Below, one piece after another: positions 38,002 to 49,211 of a stretch of DNA of 64,000 bases (the stretch's first letter is position 1; the number at the start of each line of letters is the position of its first letter). The notes beneath the pieces were generated by a model, which worked only from the letters and a program-made list of their open reading frames with translations, searched no databases and had not been told where the DNA came from. The stretch is taken from positions 889,178 to 953,177 of the forward strand of contig BCJU01000001.1 in NCBI GenBank assembly GCA_001600355.1. Direction: 5' to 3'. Source of the DNA: Meira nashicola (taxonomy: Eukaryota > Basidiomycota > Exobasidiomycetes > Exobasidiales > Brachybasidiaceae). The position numbers and the translations under genes were made by a program.

Positions 38002-40079
38002 TGTGATGAAAATATGAGGTGTAGGGTAAAAAGCGAATAAGAAAGACGATGGCGCAAAGGATGAAATCGAGATGATGGTAAATTTTTACACAGTCATCCA
38101 ACAAGTCCCCAAGTCGAAAGGGTGGCAAGCACACAATGACGTTATAAGGCTTGCATGAAACGGTCAGGAGCGAAAAGGAATTCTAATGCGGGGGGCGTTC
38201 GTCTTCGAATGTGATACGACCACGCCCACTTTGATGCTCCTTTTTCGTCCGCTTTACCGGCTAGGTGGCGCGTAAAATGAATGCCCCTCTACAGAAGTTG
38301 AGAGAGGGGTTGCAATGACGACACTCTTTATATCTTTTTCCTCTTCAGAAATCCAAGAATAGCGGATCCAAATTTCGAAGAAAATTGGCAACGAAAATCT
38401 GACAAACCAAATGTGAGCGATGGAACCGTTTATTGTGTTTGTTTGTACAGATTACCAAAACCTTGCACAGCGCTCTTCGAAATTTGCTCTTTTCCGTTAA
38501 TAATTTTTTTTTCACGCTGCCAATCACAGGATTGCAGTCTAGTACGAATGAAGTGAAATTGTTTATTATTTCGGATCACGAATAGCCGTTAATGAATAAA
38601 GCTTTTTAACCTTATCGCCCGTGAAGGAGAGTGGTAGAAAGCCGAGTTTGTGCTTTTATTGAAGAGCCACAATTGGGCTTTGTTGCAGTGGCTGTGACGC
38701 GACAAGGACAGTTTGCAACGTACGTTATTCAACACCGGCGCCGAAGGTACAGCTTCAAGACGGCTGTAACAGTGGGGTCAGAGATGCAAATGTGAAAAAA
38801 GACACTGTATAACGGTACAAGACAGTGACGTAAGTTGCTATTCCGAACAATCGTTTATCCGAAGATTCGTGCTTTTATTTGATGATATAACCAAATTCGT
38901 ACGGTCCGAGTAGGATGTTCGATCGTCGATCAGCTTCTATCGGGATAGTTGATCCTGCTTTGAGAGATTGCGGATAGCCGTAAAAAGTCTTTTGCGATCG
39001 ATCAAAATTTCTATGTGATTCTTTTGACCTTCTGCGTAAATATGTGAAGTGACTTGGAAGTGGATAAATGCGTTTGAAAAATTGCCTAGAATGACAGTTG
39101 TTGATCAGAAGAGGCTGTATGCAATGAACAAACGAAGGCAGTGTCGAATCAATTTCGTGTTCCTGAAATGATAAAAGACGGAATGCAACAAACACTGGCG
39201 GTATTCTCGAAATTCGGTGATTTAGACGATGAAAAGAAATCGTACGCAATAATCTTCTTATGATTCCACTTGCGTTTATTGAATTTGTTTGGCCGTACAA
39301 AAAGCGTCAAGAAGGCGGTGAAGTTTGAAAACTATTATTCGGCTTCTGAACGTGGGGGAGAGTTGTTTATCGAGCAAGGAGATGAATGAATGCTATGAGC
39401 TTTTCACCCTTGACCTCCTTTTTGAGAGGAGAGAATTTAGCTTTAGGTGATGTTCTATCGCGAGATTTTCGAAAGCGGCTGCCAGTACCGCCTTTGATTC
39501 GATACTAAGAAGAGATGAAGATGATGAGAGCGATTCCCGGTGACCGCGACTATGATGGTGACGATTGAAACAGATCGAATAAGATAGTAGGCCCGCAAGA
39601 CAAATTACAGTATGCTCTTGATAACAATTCACTTCATTTACTTCCGGAAGCACTTTATCACACCTATGCTGCCCAAACAAAAAAGAAACTCACTCTATGT
39701 ACATATGTACATTCATACATACTTCAAACAAAAGGTTTCACTCTTTTTCTAATTCTTTCCCGAATGACCGACAGAGATGCATAAGAATGTGTGAAATGAC
39801 CTTTCTGAACCCCCATTGTGTGGTAGGACTTTGTCTGTCAGACAAAATTTTGTTTTACGCTTCCCTTCTCCATGGATTTGTTTATGCAGGCAAACGCCCA
39901 AATTGTATCTAATTTCTTCAGTGCCAAGATGGCCGAAAACAGGAGTGGGAAAAAAGTTTTTTTTTTCTTCTGTTCCAAGCGTTGGTGCACTTACACTTTG
40001 CCGGATAAAAATACAATCGGCGTTTTAAATATGAAATCATGCCATACATACGTAGCCTTGTTCATAGGGAGGTGCGCCG

Positions 40080-40093
40080 GCGCTGCGCAGCGC
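40080..40093. repeat. 14-bp perfect GC palindrome, copy 1
   Basis: GCGCTGCGCAGCGC equals its own reverse complement. It is followed directly by ATATATAGGCG. The surroundings are AT-rich and without genes. Confidence 0.85.
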
Positions 40094-40742
40094 ATATATA
40101 GGCGTGGGCGCTCGCGTCTAATACAATAAAGCGGCTCCTAAACCGTGCGTGTTCTAGCCCCTTAGAAATTGCACAATACATACATAGATCCTCCCCCGGG
40201 CCTGTCTGTTTTGAGACATGCAAAACAAAGCAACAAGATCTGAAAAAGGTACGTATACGAGAGAAAGTGGGTCAAAAATAAATACCCTTTGTTATTTTAA
40301 AAAGGCCACACAGACGGAGTTCTTTCGTTCAAGATCCATGTTAACAAAGGAGTTGAAGAATCCAATCAAAGCTATTTAATTGAATATATACAATGCCATT
40401 CAATCATAGCTTTGGTCTCCGATTAAATATTTTTTATACAAAAATTTTCATTAAATTGGTAATTGAACGCCTCCTTTTTTTCGTGCTTGGCTCATTCATA
40501 CCATCTCCGCTCTGAGTTTTACCAAATACATCTCGAAATCCAATCTCAGCAAATGATCAAGCCTCTTACATATGTAGTATACATTTATTAATTGCGGATA
40601 GCCTATTTTCCAAACACGGGAAGTTTATAATGAAATCTTAAATTGCATTTAAAAAAGCACAATAAATAATCGGTTAAATTATCTTTTTCATGAAATCGGC
40701 TTCTTGGGAATTTTATAAAAAAAATCAGGGATGGACAATTGC

Positions 40743-40756
40743 GCGCTGCGCAGCGC
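40743..40756. repeat. 14-bp perfect GC palindrome, copy 2
   Basis: This is the same GCGCTGCGCAGCGC as at 40080, 650 bp downstream, in the context ATTGCGCGCTGCGCAGCGCT. Flanks differ, so it is not part of a longer duplication. Confidence 0.85.
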
Positions 40757-41181
40757 TTTGCTGCAATATACGTACGATCGGAATATTTATTACATGATCA
40801 TACATTCATACATGCACTAGTGAATTGAGCCAATTCAATAGCGTTTTCTCGTATACGCTAAACCAACTTCAAGGGTTATTCATAAATTAAACCCCACTCT
40901 TAATTCGGCTTTTAATTGATAAGAATGTTTCCCATGCAATCTTTAAAATCCGAAATATCTCCAAATCACAATCATTCTTATTCTAGATTAATTCTCAGAT
41001 GAACCACGTGAGCCGAGTCGAATGGTCAATTAATCAATATCAATTAAACTTTTATTCAGACTCCATGCGAATTTCTAAGATCGTATATTGATTGCTCATG
41101 AGATATGTGAAATAGTAAAATGCAGGCCGACGCCGATAAATGAGGATATAGGAAACCAAGAACAAGAGAGTTGTATATAAT

Positions 41182-42807
41182 CTACTCATCATCGATCAAT
41201 TTGGATTCACCATCACGGGTTCCTTTATCCTTCTTCTTGTTTGCATCCACTTTTGCACTCTGATCAGCTTCTTCTGCAGCCTTTTTCAAACTTCCTTGTG
41301 CACGACGACCATAGAATTCCTTCAAAATCTTGGGATTAACACGTGTCAACATTTCTTTGGGTAACATTCTCATCAAACTCCATGCGATATCGAGTGATTC
41401 GACAATCGTTCGGTTCTCGTACCGTCCTTGGGCGATAAATCTCTTTTCAAATGCATCCAAGAATTCTAAACTCAATTTATCTTCTGCACTTAATGCATCT
41501 TCACCAACGACTGCTTTCATACTTGCACAATCACGTCCTGTAGCATATAATGCATATAAAGAATTAGATGCATCACCGTGATCTTTACGTGTCATTCCTT
41601 CTCCGATGGCACTCTTCATCAATCGACTCAAAGATCCCAATACTTGAATTGGTGGATAAATTTGACGGTTGTGTAATTGACGATCGATATAAATTTGTCC
41701 TTCGGTAATGTATCCTGTCAAATCGGGAATCGGGTGGGTCATATCATCGTTAGGCATGGTCAAGATAGGAATTTGAGTAATCGATCCGTTACGGCCTTGC
41801 ACACGTCCTGCACGTTCGTAAATGGTTGACAAATCTGTGTACATGTAACCAGGATAGCCACGTCTACCTGGAACTTCTTCACGAGCAGCAGACACTTCAC
41901 GAAGAGCATCAGCGTAAGATGTCATATCTGTTAAAACGACCAAGACGTGCTTTTCCAATTGATAAGCAAAGTATTCTGCCGTAGTGAGTGCAAGACGAGG
42001 TGTGATAATACGTTCGATAGTAGGATCGTTTGCCAAATTGAGGAAAAGAGTGACTCTGTCCAAACTTCCGTTCTCTTCGAAATCTTGTCGGAAGAATCTT
42101 GCTGTTGCAATATTCACACCCATAGCAGCAAACACGATACTGAAATTATCTTCATGATCATCATGAATACCTTTGCTTGGTTTAGCTCCATGTGCACCAT
42201 CTTGATCGCCCTTTTTGACCAAACCTGCTTGACGACAAATTTGAGCAGCGATTTCATTGTGAGGTAAACCAGCAGCACTGAAGATAGGAATCTTTTGACC
42301 ACGAGCGATACTATTCATCGTATCGATCGTACTGATACCGGTTTGGATCATTTCTTCGGGATAAACACGAGCGTATGGGTTGATAGGAGATCCGTTGATG
42401 TCAAGATAATCTTCAGCAAACACTTTAGGTCCTTTATCGATTGGTTTACCAGATCCGTTAAAGATACGTCCCAACATATCTTCACTAACTGGCAACTTCA
42501 TACTCGAACCTGTAAATTCGATGTGTGTATCTCTAACATCGATACCCGAAGTACCTTCAAACACTTGAACGACCGCTTTGTTCCCCGAAACTTCCAATAC
42601 TTGACCTCCACGTTGTGAACCGTCTGGTAAGGTTAGAGAAACGATTTCATTGTATGAAGGAAATTTGACGTTATCCAAGATGACCAAAGGACCATTGATA
42701 GCTGAAACAGTACGATAATCTAATCTAGGTTCGACGTCGTAATTTTGCACAGCTGCTTTTGAGTTGAGCTCAAAAAGCTCCCGATCAGACAAACGTGCTT
42801 CAGCCAT
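41182..42807 (-). CDS. VMA2: V-type H+-ATPase V1 subunit B
   Basis: The product is 541 residues, single exon from the ATG at 42807, close to the usual 500-520. The sequence is highly conserved: [20 protein letters not shown] at the start, [34 protein letters not shown] (the non-catalytic P-loop-like region), [54 protein letters not shown] (quoted in part: [18 protein letters not shown]) and [20 protein letters not shown]. Subunit B is the non-catalytic nucleotide-binding partner of subunit A in the V1 hexamer, acidifying vacuoles and endosomes. The Lys/Asp-rich tail of about 30 residues is slightly longer than in yeast. It is divergent from IML1. Confidence 0.97.
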   Translation of the reverse strand: MAEARLSDRELFELNSKAAVQNYDVEPRLDYRTVSAINGPLVILDNVKFPSYNEIVSLTLPDGSQRGGQVLEVSGNKAVVQVFEGTSGIDVRDTHIEFTGSSMKLPVSEDMLGRIFNGSGKPIDKGPKVFAEDYLDINGSPINPYARVYPEEMIQTGISTIDTMNSIARGQKIPIFSAAGLPHNEIAAQICRQAGLVKKGDQDGAHGAKPSKGIHDDHEDNFSIVFAAMGVNIATARFFRQDFEENGSLDRVTLFLNLANDPTIERIITPRLALTTAEYFAYQLEKHVLVVLTDMTSYADALREVSAAREEVPGRRGYPGYMYTDLSTIYERAGRVQGRNGSITQIPILTMPNDDMTHPIPDLTGYITEGQIYIDRQLHNRQIYPPIQVLGSLSRLMKSAIGEGMTRKDHGDASNSLYALYATGRDCASMKAVVGEDALSAEDKLSLEFLDAFEKRFIAQGRYENRTIVESLDIAWSLMRMLPKEMLTRVNPKILKEFYGRRAQGSLKKAAEEADQSAKVDANKKKDKGTRDGESKLIDDE

Positions 42808-43367
42808 TTTGATAGAATTTCCACAAAGAGTGTAAAAGGCGATAGAGTGATAGAATGTAGGTGAAAGCCTGCCCGTCTGATCAATGCCTGCTTATACGCT
42901 TTCTTGCCAATATAAGAGAGCGGATACTTTAAGTCTAAACGTTAATGGCTATGATGGTGAAGGATGCGTAGATTTGGATTTTGCTTCCCAAGCGTTCTGG
43001 ATAGGAGAACTGTGTGGATGTAACCTCCATTCACAAACGACTGTAAAAGTGCCCCCTAAATCAAGGCGCGTGCGCACGCACGCAAGCAAGCAAACCTCTT
43101 CCCACTAAAAACTGTAACCATGAAAGATTCCAAGCCTCTTTTGTAGGACTTTAAAGGAATCGGCCGACAGGCACGGGCCACAAGCAAGATTTTTAATTTC
43201 TCCATTGACTCTTCCTCTTCTTATCATTGATGGCCATCGAGAGGCTTTGCTTAATTCAAAGAAAGCATACTAGAAGAGTTTGACAAGATTATTTTGGTTC
43301 TTGGAAAGTATGGACGTTTCAATATAAACCAGCACTCCTCCACGACATTGTTCGATCCACTTCCAAA
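42808..43367. promoter_or_regulatory. Divergent promoter, VMA2 / IML1
   Basis: The 560-bp spacer separates two genes that act at the vacuole or lysosome (proton pump and TORC1 regulator). It contains a GCGTGCGCACGCACGC run near 43068-43083 and TATAAACC near 43324. No gene is seen. Confidence 0.45.
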
Positions 43368-46300
43368 ATGAATTCGCATATACCCAGTGGCTCTTCGCTG
43401 CCTCATCATAATCCACGATTGGATAACTTTTCCCTCAATTTACCAAGTTCTCATTCCAGGTCGCCATACAGGAATAGTATAGCTGAAAGAAGGAGGTCTT
43501 CATCACGTAGAACAGGCACTTCAAGCTCCTCACTAAATCGACCTGTTCTCACCTCAAGACCAGTCTTGCTTTGGACACATGAGCCGCCAAATTTTAGTAC
43601 GCATGAATTGGTACTAAATCCTGACTTGATTGCTGCATTTGGAGGGGTGAGCGATGGATCAGAGTTACTGGAAGTGAGGCTGCCCGAAACTTCTAGTATG
43701 GGCAATCCTGTGATTGATGAACAAAATACTTCTGGTACTGGACATCTGAATCAAGGCAGTACTCTACGCAGCAGTAATCGGCATGGTACTAATCATCGTC
43801 AGTCAAACAAAAGAAGGATGGCGGGCCTGTCCAAAAGATCGTTTCTCTTCAAAGCTAGCCAAGCCGTAGGAGACTTGGATTGTATAGAGCGTAGCGGATC
43901 TCAATTACAGCTCAGTATTGCAAAAAACATTGCCAACATATTTCACCTGCATAATCGATGCGAGGTTATTCTTTCAAAGGTTCCTCGTTTTGAGCATACT
44001 ATCTCTCATATAGAGCTATACTTCCGTGATCAATATGTCGGACGGGCAGATATGTGGCGCTTATTGACGCTTTTGGAGGATACATGCGTTTATGTGGGTC
44101 AAAGGGTGACTCTTGCCGGCTGTGTTCGTGCAACGATTGGGAGAATATTTATCAATGAGAGAAAAGTAATGTCAGGATATGTTGGTCCACAGACACGAGC
44201 AATCTTCCGATCAGAGTCAGCAAAGTACAACCTTTTCATTCAGATGGCTTCCGAAATGTGGGATTTCGATGAAGATGGAGAATTGTACTACGAGAAAGCA
44301 TTATCAGGATTTCTGCCAGACTTGATAAGGCGTTGGCAGACGGGAAATACTACTCATGTGATCAGTATCATTCTTTTCGCAAGAGTTCATTACGATGAAT
44401 CAGAATTACACATGCTTCAAGAGGTCGAATTGCCATTGCGCAAAGAAGAAGGAGGAAAAGGACGTTGGTACATAGATTATTATAAGGTCATGGTCGATCT
44501 TGAATCAGATTGTGATTGGCAAACTGCTTTGACGATGTTGAAAGAAGAATTCTTTCGGTTCAGACACGATATTCTTCTCTTACGTCAGCCTGTTTCTGGT
44601 CCAGCAGTAGCGCCCTGGCTGGAAGAAAGACATGCAGATCTGTTACGTACAGATCACGCTCTCTTAGCAGGCGTTTTGTCTGCTTCTCATGAGGGGAATA
44701 TATTAGAGGCTATCAATTTGGCGCTCAATCCCTTCGATGAGCACTACGTCGATCGAGATTTGAACAGAACTGGATTGGATCTGGTAGTATTAACAGCAGG
44801 AACAGGACATTTTGACGTGAATAAAAACCTCTTACGCTTGACGACAGAGAGGTTGATCGATAATGGCATCGGGTTTGATCTGGTGTGTTTGACAAAAATG
44901 CCTTTACACTCTGTGCCCCTTTTCCACTTCCAGAGTCAAGTGCCCATGCCAGATTTAGCCAACGCACAAAATACCTTTTCTTCAGCTTCAGCTTCCACTT
45001 CTGCTAGAAAAAGATCTATGCGGAGCTCAACAGCAAATACATCCGGCGGAAGAAGTCACAATGCTACCTCTAGCGCCCAAGCAAGCTATCCAGACCCTCT
45101 ATATTTCGATCCTAAGCATAATTCTCCGAATAAACAAAACCAGCATCAACAAGTTACCGCCAGTTACACTTCAGCTACAGGAGTCGTAAGACCTTCACCT
45201 CTTACAGATTTTTACAGTATTCCACATTGGGTTGATTGTTCCTTTTATAACTTGCAACAAGATAAACCATTTAGGGGAGATCGCTTTGTGCCACGATGCA
45301 AGATGCATGAAGTTCAAATGCTTGGATTGATGGAAAATGAAATTAGCGATATTGCATTGCCGTATATAGATTTCGGTCGATTACCAGGAGTAGTTGCGAT
45401 GAGTACGAGTCTGGGAAAATCTGGAAGTCATTCAAGTAGCCAAGCAGCGCTTACGCCATTCTCGTCAAGTGCAAATGCAAGACATAGTCGGCTCTACGCC
45501 TTCTTGCCCGAAACATTCGGAGACACGACTGGGATGAATCCCCGTGAGCAGCATAGGTTGTTGCGAGAACAATTTGACAAAGAAACTTTTCGAGATTTGG
45601 AACATGTACCATCGACATTCCGATCTCTCATGGTGCAAGGTGTATCAGAGAAGAATCTTGCAGGGCAGATATTATCTTCTTCTCCGCCACATGTGAGACA
45701 AGCAATTCAACCTGCCAACTCTTCAAGCATTCGACACGGATCGTCTCAGCAGAGTAGTGGCAGGAAAGAAAGCCTTTCAGGTTCCTCTCCAGTAATGCAA
45801 CAACAAACTCCATCAAAACATCAGCGGTCTTCTCGCTCACTTCGTGACTCTAGATTGACTTTGCGTTCACTAGACTCTCGCGATGAAAGGCTGGACACGC
45901 ATGAAGAGGAGGAAGGTTCTTCAACCGCTCAAACGATTGATGTTTGGAATCGACAAAACGAGCCTGCCTCGCCTCGACAAAAGCGTATTAGTATTTTGCC
46001 AACTTTATCTCGTAGTGGAACAATAAATTCTTCCACTTCTAATTCCACGCTCATGAATGAATCATTTGGACGTGAAAATGTACTGGCCGAAAAGATGGAA
46101 AGAAGAAAGTCCAGCGCTGGATCGGTATACAGTGTCAATACTATCAGTCGTGGCTTACGTCCATTGTCCGATATGGGCAAAGCTAAAGCGCTGGTAGGAT
46201 CGACGGAGGTAACATTCAAGGCCGAACCGGGTCAGAGTAACGTAAAAGCAGGCAAAGCAGCTGAAAGTGCTCATCGAGTAGTGAGCGCAGAGCAAGGCGG

Positions 46301-49211
46301 AAGTCGCACACCGAACTCTCCCACAAGTCCAACTTCGCCATCAAAAGCAAAAGGAGGATATTCATGGCTATGGTCAGCCTTTAAAGGCAAGCTAGGTGTA
46401 CAATTAGGTCAAGAAGGGGAAGAGGATAACGAGAAAGTGTACGACGATAAAGTTGAAGAACAGCAATCGTCCAAAAATGCCTCAAAGAAGATTCAAGCAT
46501 TACTTAAAGAGCAATCCTCAGCTCGCGCGGCATCCGCATCAAAGCCACCTTCAATTATTGCAGAGGTTGTTGATGAACCTCATCAGTATGAGATCAATAC
46601 AAACGATGAAGATGCCGGACCAGCACCGATTTCTATTCCTTCACACCATGGCACCGTCGAGGGCCTTAAGAGTAAGACGAGCCTATCTGATATCGTTACT
46701 ACAACGAGGATTATAGATGCTGATGGTCAGCCTCTTGTTGAAGATCAAGAGGCAGCACTAGAGCAAGCTTTAGAAGAAGAGGAGGCCAGACTGCGATACG
46801 TAAATCAAGCGCGGGTCGAAAAGCAGACTCTAGTAAATCCTTGTAACCCACGGAAAAGCTTGCAAGCAACCTCGAACAATCAGATCATGCGTTGGCAACA
46901 CGCTTTCCCCAGAAGGTTGAACCAACATGTGGTGAAATGGCGAAGTATGACGACCCCTGCATGTTTACCATTGACAACATTTTATCTTCCGAGCGAAGTG
47001 GACTTTAAGGAGCAATGGCAAGAGTACCCTTATCAAATGAGTATTTCGTCTGATATGACTAGCTTTCTCGTCAAGAGATCCACGAGCACGCCTCCTGCCC
47101 TAGCAGTGATGCGAGAAATGGCTTCTCAGCGATTGGCTCAAGGATATCAGTTCATTGTGCCAATTAAACACACCGGTAACACACACACTTCTGCTTCAGC
47201 AATGCCTGACAATTTACGGCTTCGCGAACCGTGGGAGCTATTTCAACCAGGCAGTTTGGCATCAGGCAATCCGATCTTCTTGAGCATGACCAATCAAATT
47301 CATAGGATCCACTACGATCGATCTTCGAATTGTATTCACGTGAAACGATATGTGCGAAGGGTCGAGTATAAGACTGATTCTTTGACGTATTCTTGTTGCG
47401 TATGGGCAAGAAATTTGGCCGGATATCAAACGGTGAATTCAGTTTTCCGCTATCCCGACTTTGGTGCATACAATTGGACCCATTTAGATGCAGTTATTGC
47501 AGGTCATAGTGACGAAGAATCATTCACTGAATCGACGCGATATTGGCGTACCAGATTTGTGGTCGTGCCTAGCGAAGGTAGTCCTCAAACTTTGCGTGGT
47601 CCTAGTGGAGAAGAATTGAGCGATGAGGAAGTGCGTCTGGCAGGAATGGATAGGCTAGCTGATTTGTTTAATCGAGCCCGTTGGCGACCAAAGAACAACA
47701 ACGTGAACGGAAAGCGTAATGGACAGAGAGAACAAGCACGCCCTCAGAGCAATTCCACACCGTTGCGATTTATACCTACTTCCTTGGATCCAGCCATCAG
47801 TTTGAAAGATGTTGACTTCATGCACCAAATCAAAGCAGCTCATGATGCCGAAAAGAAGGAATATGAATCGCGAAAGCAAGGTCAAGGAACGAAAGGTCGT
47901 ATAAGACGACCTCTAGCTGAGACGGATAAGGCTACATTGGTGCGTGATATGTATTCTGACAGTGAAGTTGGTCTCAAGATCAATGATCGTTTGTGGAACA
48001 AAATTCTTTATCGCAATGCATTTTCAGGTCATGATTTCGTAACATGGTTATGCCAAGAATATATTGATATTTCCTCAAGAGATGCAGCGGTAGAATGTGG
48101 TCAACGATTATTGAAAGAAGGCTTTTTACAGCACGTTCATGATTATCACGGTTTCTTAGATGGTCATTATTTCTACCGAATCGCTCCAGAGTATGCAGCT
48201 ATGGCAAAGTCAGAAGAGAATAAGAAAGCAAAAGAAAATCAACACTGGCTAAATTCAAGCAAAGATAGCGAAAATGAAAGCGGTGATGAGGGTAAAGAAA
48301 AGCGCGATCGTCCTAAACGTGTATTGATGAGTCGCAGTATTATCATTGATGTTGACCCGAGCCGAAGAAGTGATCGGGCAGAGGTTGCATTTTTACATTT
48401 TGATCTAACCCATAATCCTGCAAATGGATTCAATTTTCAAATCCATTGGCTTGGCTCTACTGCTCGATTCATTGAGGATTTGGTGCAAGGATGGACACGT
48501 GCAGTGGAAAGATATGGTCTTCGTTTGATCGAAGCGCCAATCAATCAAATCAAGGATGTACCTATGCATAATCCTTTTCAAGCTCCATTACCGATCAGTC
48601 TTGCTCTGCATCCTCCTCCTGCGAATGTTTATGATCTTTGGCTTCCGCAACATATTTCTGCCACTTATTTGTTCGAATATGCACTTTTGCGTAAATTTGG
48701 CTTTATTTTAGATCAAGAAGCTTCAGATCGATATCGCAACGTGAACAAAGATGTCACGATCGAATATAGATCACGACCAAACCATTTCGATTTCAGTCAA
48801 TTTGTTCATCGATCGGGAGTAGCGTTTGTGCAAGTATTGCCTAATAATGAAGGATTTTTATGGTTGGATAATCGATTATTCAATTCTCATTTGCCTGCAG
48901 ATAAATCACAACATTCACAGCACCATAAAAGTGGCATTTCAGCCTCGCCTAATCTTGGCGCTGGTCCTTCACACACAAATCGTACAAGTGGTGCTCAGAC
49001 AGACGGAAGACAGAACAATTCTCTTTCTCTTCCCTCTGCAGATCGTGTGCGAAAAGAGTTTATCGAATTCTGTTTAGATGTGGAAAGATTGGAGCTATTT
49101 TACAAAGAAGTGTTGGAGCAAATTCAAGCGGAAGCCATTGCAGAAAAAGGTCCAAAAGAAATTATAGGAAATGCACCTGGTATAGATAAAGCAAGTAAAG
49201 AATCATCCTGA
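43368..49211 (+). CDS. IML1: IML1/DEPDC5, SEACIT/GATOR1 subunit (TORC1 inhibitor)
   Basis: The product is 1947 residues, single exon. The N-terminal IML1 domain (about 150-340) includes VILSKVPRFEHTISHIELYF and RVTLAGCVRATIGRIFINERK (split in the family's typical way). The following alpha/beta part has GNTTHVISIILFARVHY and TAGTGHFDVNKNLLRLT. Long Ser-rich linkers (about 560-640 and 750-1120) separate it from the C-terminal half, where a DEP domain spans about 1534-1607 (NAFSGHDFVTWLCQEY). The end has FEYALLRKFGFILDQEA and VQVLPNNEGFLWLDN. With Npr2/Npr3 this complex is a GTPase activator for Gtr1 at the vacuole, switching TORC1 off on amino-acid starvation. The last 88 nt overlap the heme oxygenase coding end on the other strand. 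Confidence 0.95.
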   Translation: MNSHIPSGSSLPHHNPRLDNFSLNLPSSHSRSPYRNSIAERRRSSSRRTGTSSSSLNRPVLTSRPVLLWTHEPPNFSTHELVLNPDLIAAFGGVSDGSELLEVRLPETSSMGNPVIDEQNTSGTGHLNQGSTLRSSNRHGTNHRQSNKRRMAGLSKRSFLFKASQAVGDLDCIERSGSQLQLSIAKNIANIFHLHNRCEVILSKVPRFEHTISHIELYFRDQYVGRADMWRLLTLLEDTCVYVGQRVTLAGCVRATIGRIFINERKVMSGYVGPQTRAIFRSESAKYNLFIQMASEMWDFDEDGELYYEKALSGFLPDLIRRWQTGNTTHVISIILFARVHYDESELHMLQEVELPLRKEEGGKGRWYIDYYKVMVDLESDCDWQTALTMLKEEFFRFRHDILLLRQPVSGPAVAPWLEERHADLLRTDHALLAGVLSASHEGNILEAINLALNPFDEHYVDRDLNRTGLDLVVLTAGTGHFDVNKNLLRLTTERLIDNGIGFDLVCLTKMPLHSVPLFHFQSQVPMPDLANAQNTFSSASASTSARKRSMRSSTANTSGGRSHNATSSAQASYPDPLYFDPKHNSPNKQNQHQQVTASYTSATGVVRPSPLTDFYSIPHWVDCSFYNLQQDKPFRGDRFVPRCKMHEVQMLGLMENEISDIALPYIDFGRLPGVVAMSTSLGKSGSHSSSQAALTPFSSSANARHSRLYAFLPETFGDTTGMNPREQHRLLREQFDKETFRDLEHVPSTFRSLMVQGVSEKNLAGQILSSSPPHVRQAIQPANSSSIRHGSSQQSSGRKESLSGSSPVMQQQTPSKHQRSSRSLRDSRLTLRSLDSRDERLDTHEEEEGSSTAQTIDVWNRQNEPASPRQKRISILPTLSRSGTINSSTSNSTLMNESFGRENVLAEKMERRKSSAGSVYSVNTISRGLRPLSDMGKAKALVGSTEVTFKAEPGQSNVKAGKAAESAHRVVSAEQGGSRTPNSPTSPTSPSKAKGGYSWLWSAFKGKLGVQLGQEGEEDNEKVYDDKVEEQQSSKNASKKIQALLKEQSSARAASASKPPSIIAEVVDEPHQYEINTNDEDAGPAPISIPSHHGTVEGLKSKTSLSDIVTTTRIIDADGQPLVEDQEAALEQALEEEEARLRYVNQARVEKQTLVNPCNPRKSLQATSNNQIMRWQHAFPRRLNQHVVKWRSMTTPACLPLTTFYLPSEVDFKEQWQEYPYQMSISSDMTSFLVKRSTSTPPALAVMREMASQRLAQGYQFIVPIKHTGNTHTSASAMPDNLRLREPWELFQPGSLASGNPIFLSMTNQIHRIHYDRSSNCIHVKRYVRRVEYKTDSLTYSCCVWARNLAGYQTVNSVFRYPDFGAYNWTHLDAVIAGHSDEESFTESTRYWRTRFVVVPSEGSPQTLRGPSGEELSDEEVRLAGMDRLADLFNRARWRPKNNNVNGKRNGQREQARPQSNSTPLRFIPTSLDPAISLKDVDFMHQIKAAHDAEKKEYESRKQGQGTKGRIRRPLAETDKATLVRDMYSDSEVGLKINDRLWNKILYRNAFSGHDFVTWLCQEYIDISSRDAAVECGQRLLKEGFLQHVHDYHGFLDGHYFYRIAPEYAAMAKSEENKKAKENQHWLNSSKDSENESGDEGKEKRDRPKRVLMSRSIIIDVDPSRRSDRAEVAFLHFDLTHNPANGFNFQIHWLGSTARFIEDLVQGWTRAVERYGLRLIEAPINQIKDVPMHNPFQAPLPISLALHPPPANVYDLWLPQHISATYLFEYALLRKFGFILDQEASDRYRNVNKDVTIEYRSRPNHFDFSQFVHRSGVAFVQVLPNNEGFLWLDNRLFNSHLPADKSQHSQHHKSGISASPNLGAGPSHTNRTSGAQTDGRQNNSLSLPSADRVRKEFIEFCLDVERLELFYKEVLEQIQAEAIAEKGPKEIIGNAPGIDKASKESS

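Larger units (their letters stand above)
38002..41181. other. Gene-free region 2 (3.2 kb), AT-rich with GC palindromes
   Basis: Nothing here supports a gene. It contains two perfect 14-bp palindromes GCGCTGCGCAGCGC, TACATATGTA at 39700-39709 and 40567-40576, and a strongly AT-rich part at about 40370-41060. A 141-codon minus-strand open frame (38875-39300) has no Met codon apart from a TTG start, so it is not called. TGACGTAAG (CRE-like) lies near 38826. Confidence 0.45.

Noticed and set aside
38875..39300. A 141-codon minus-strand frame in gene-free region 2
   Set aside because: It has no Met codon, only a TTG at its start, no recognisable domain, and no clear upstream exon. A missed spliced gene is possible but unsupported.
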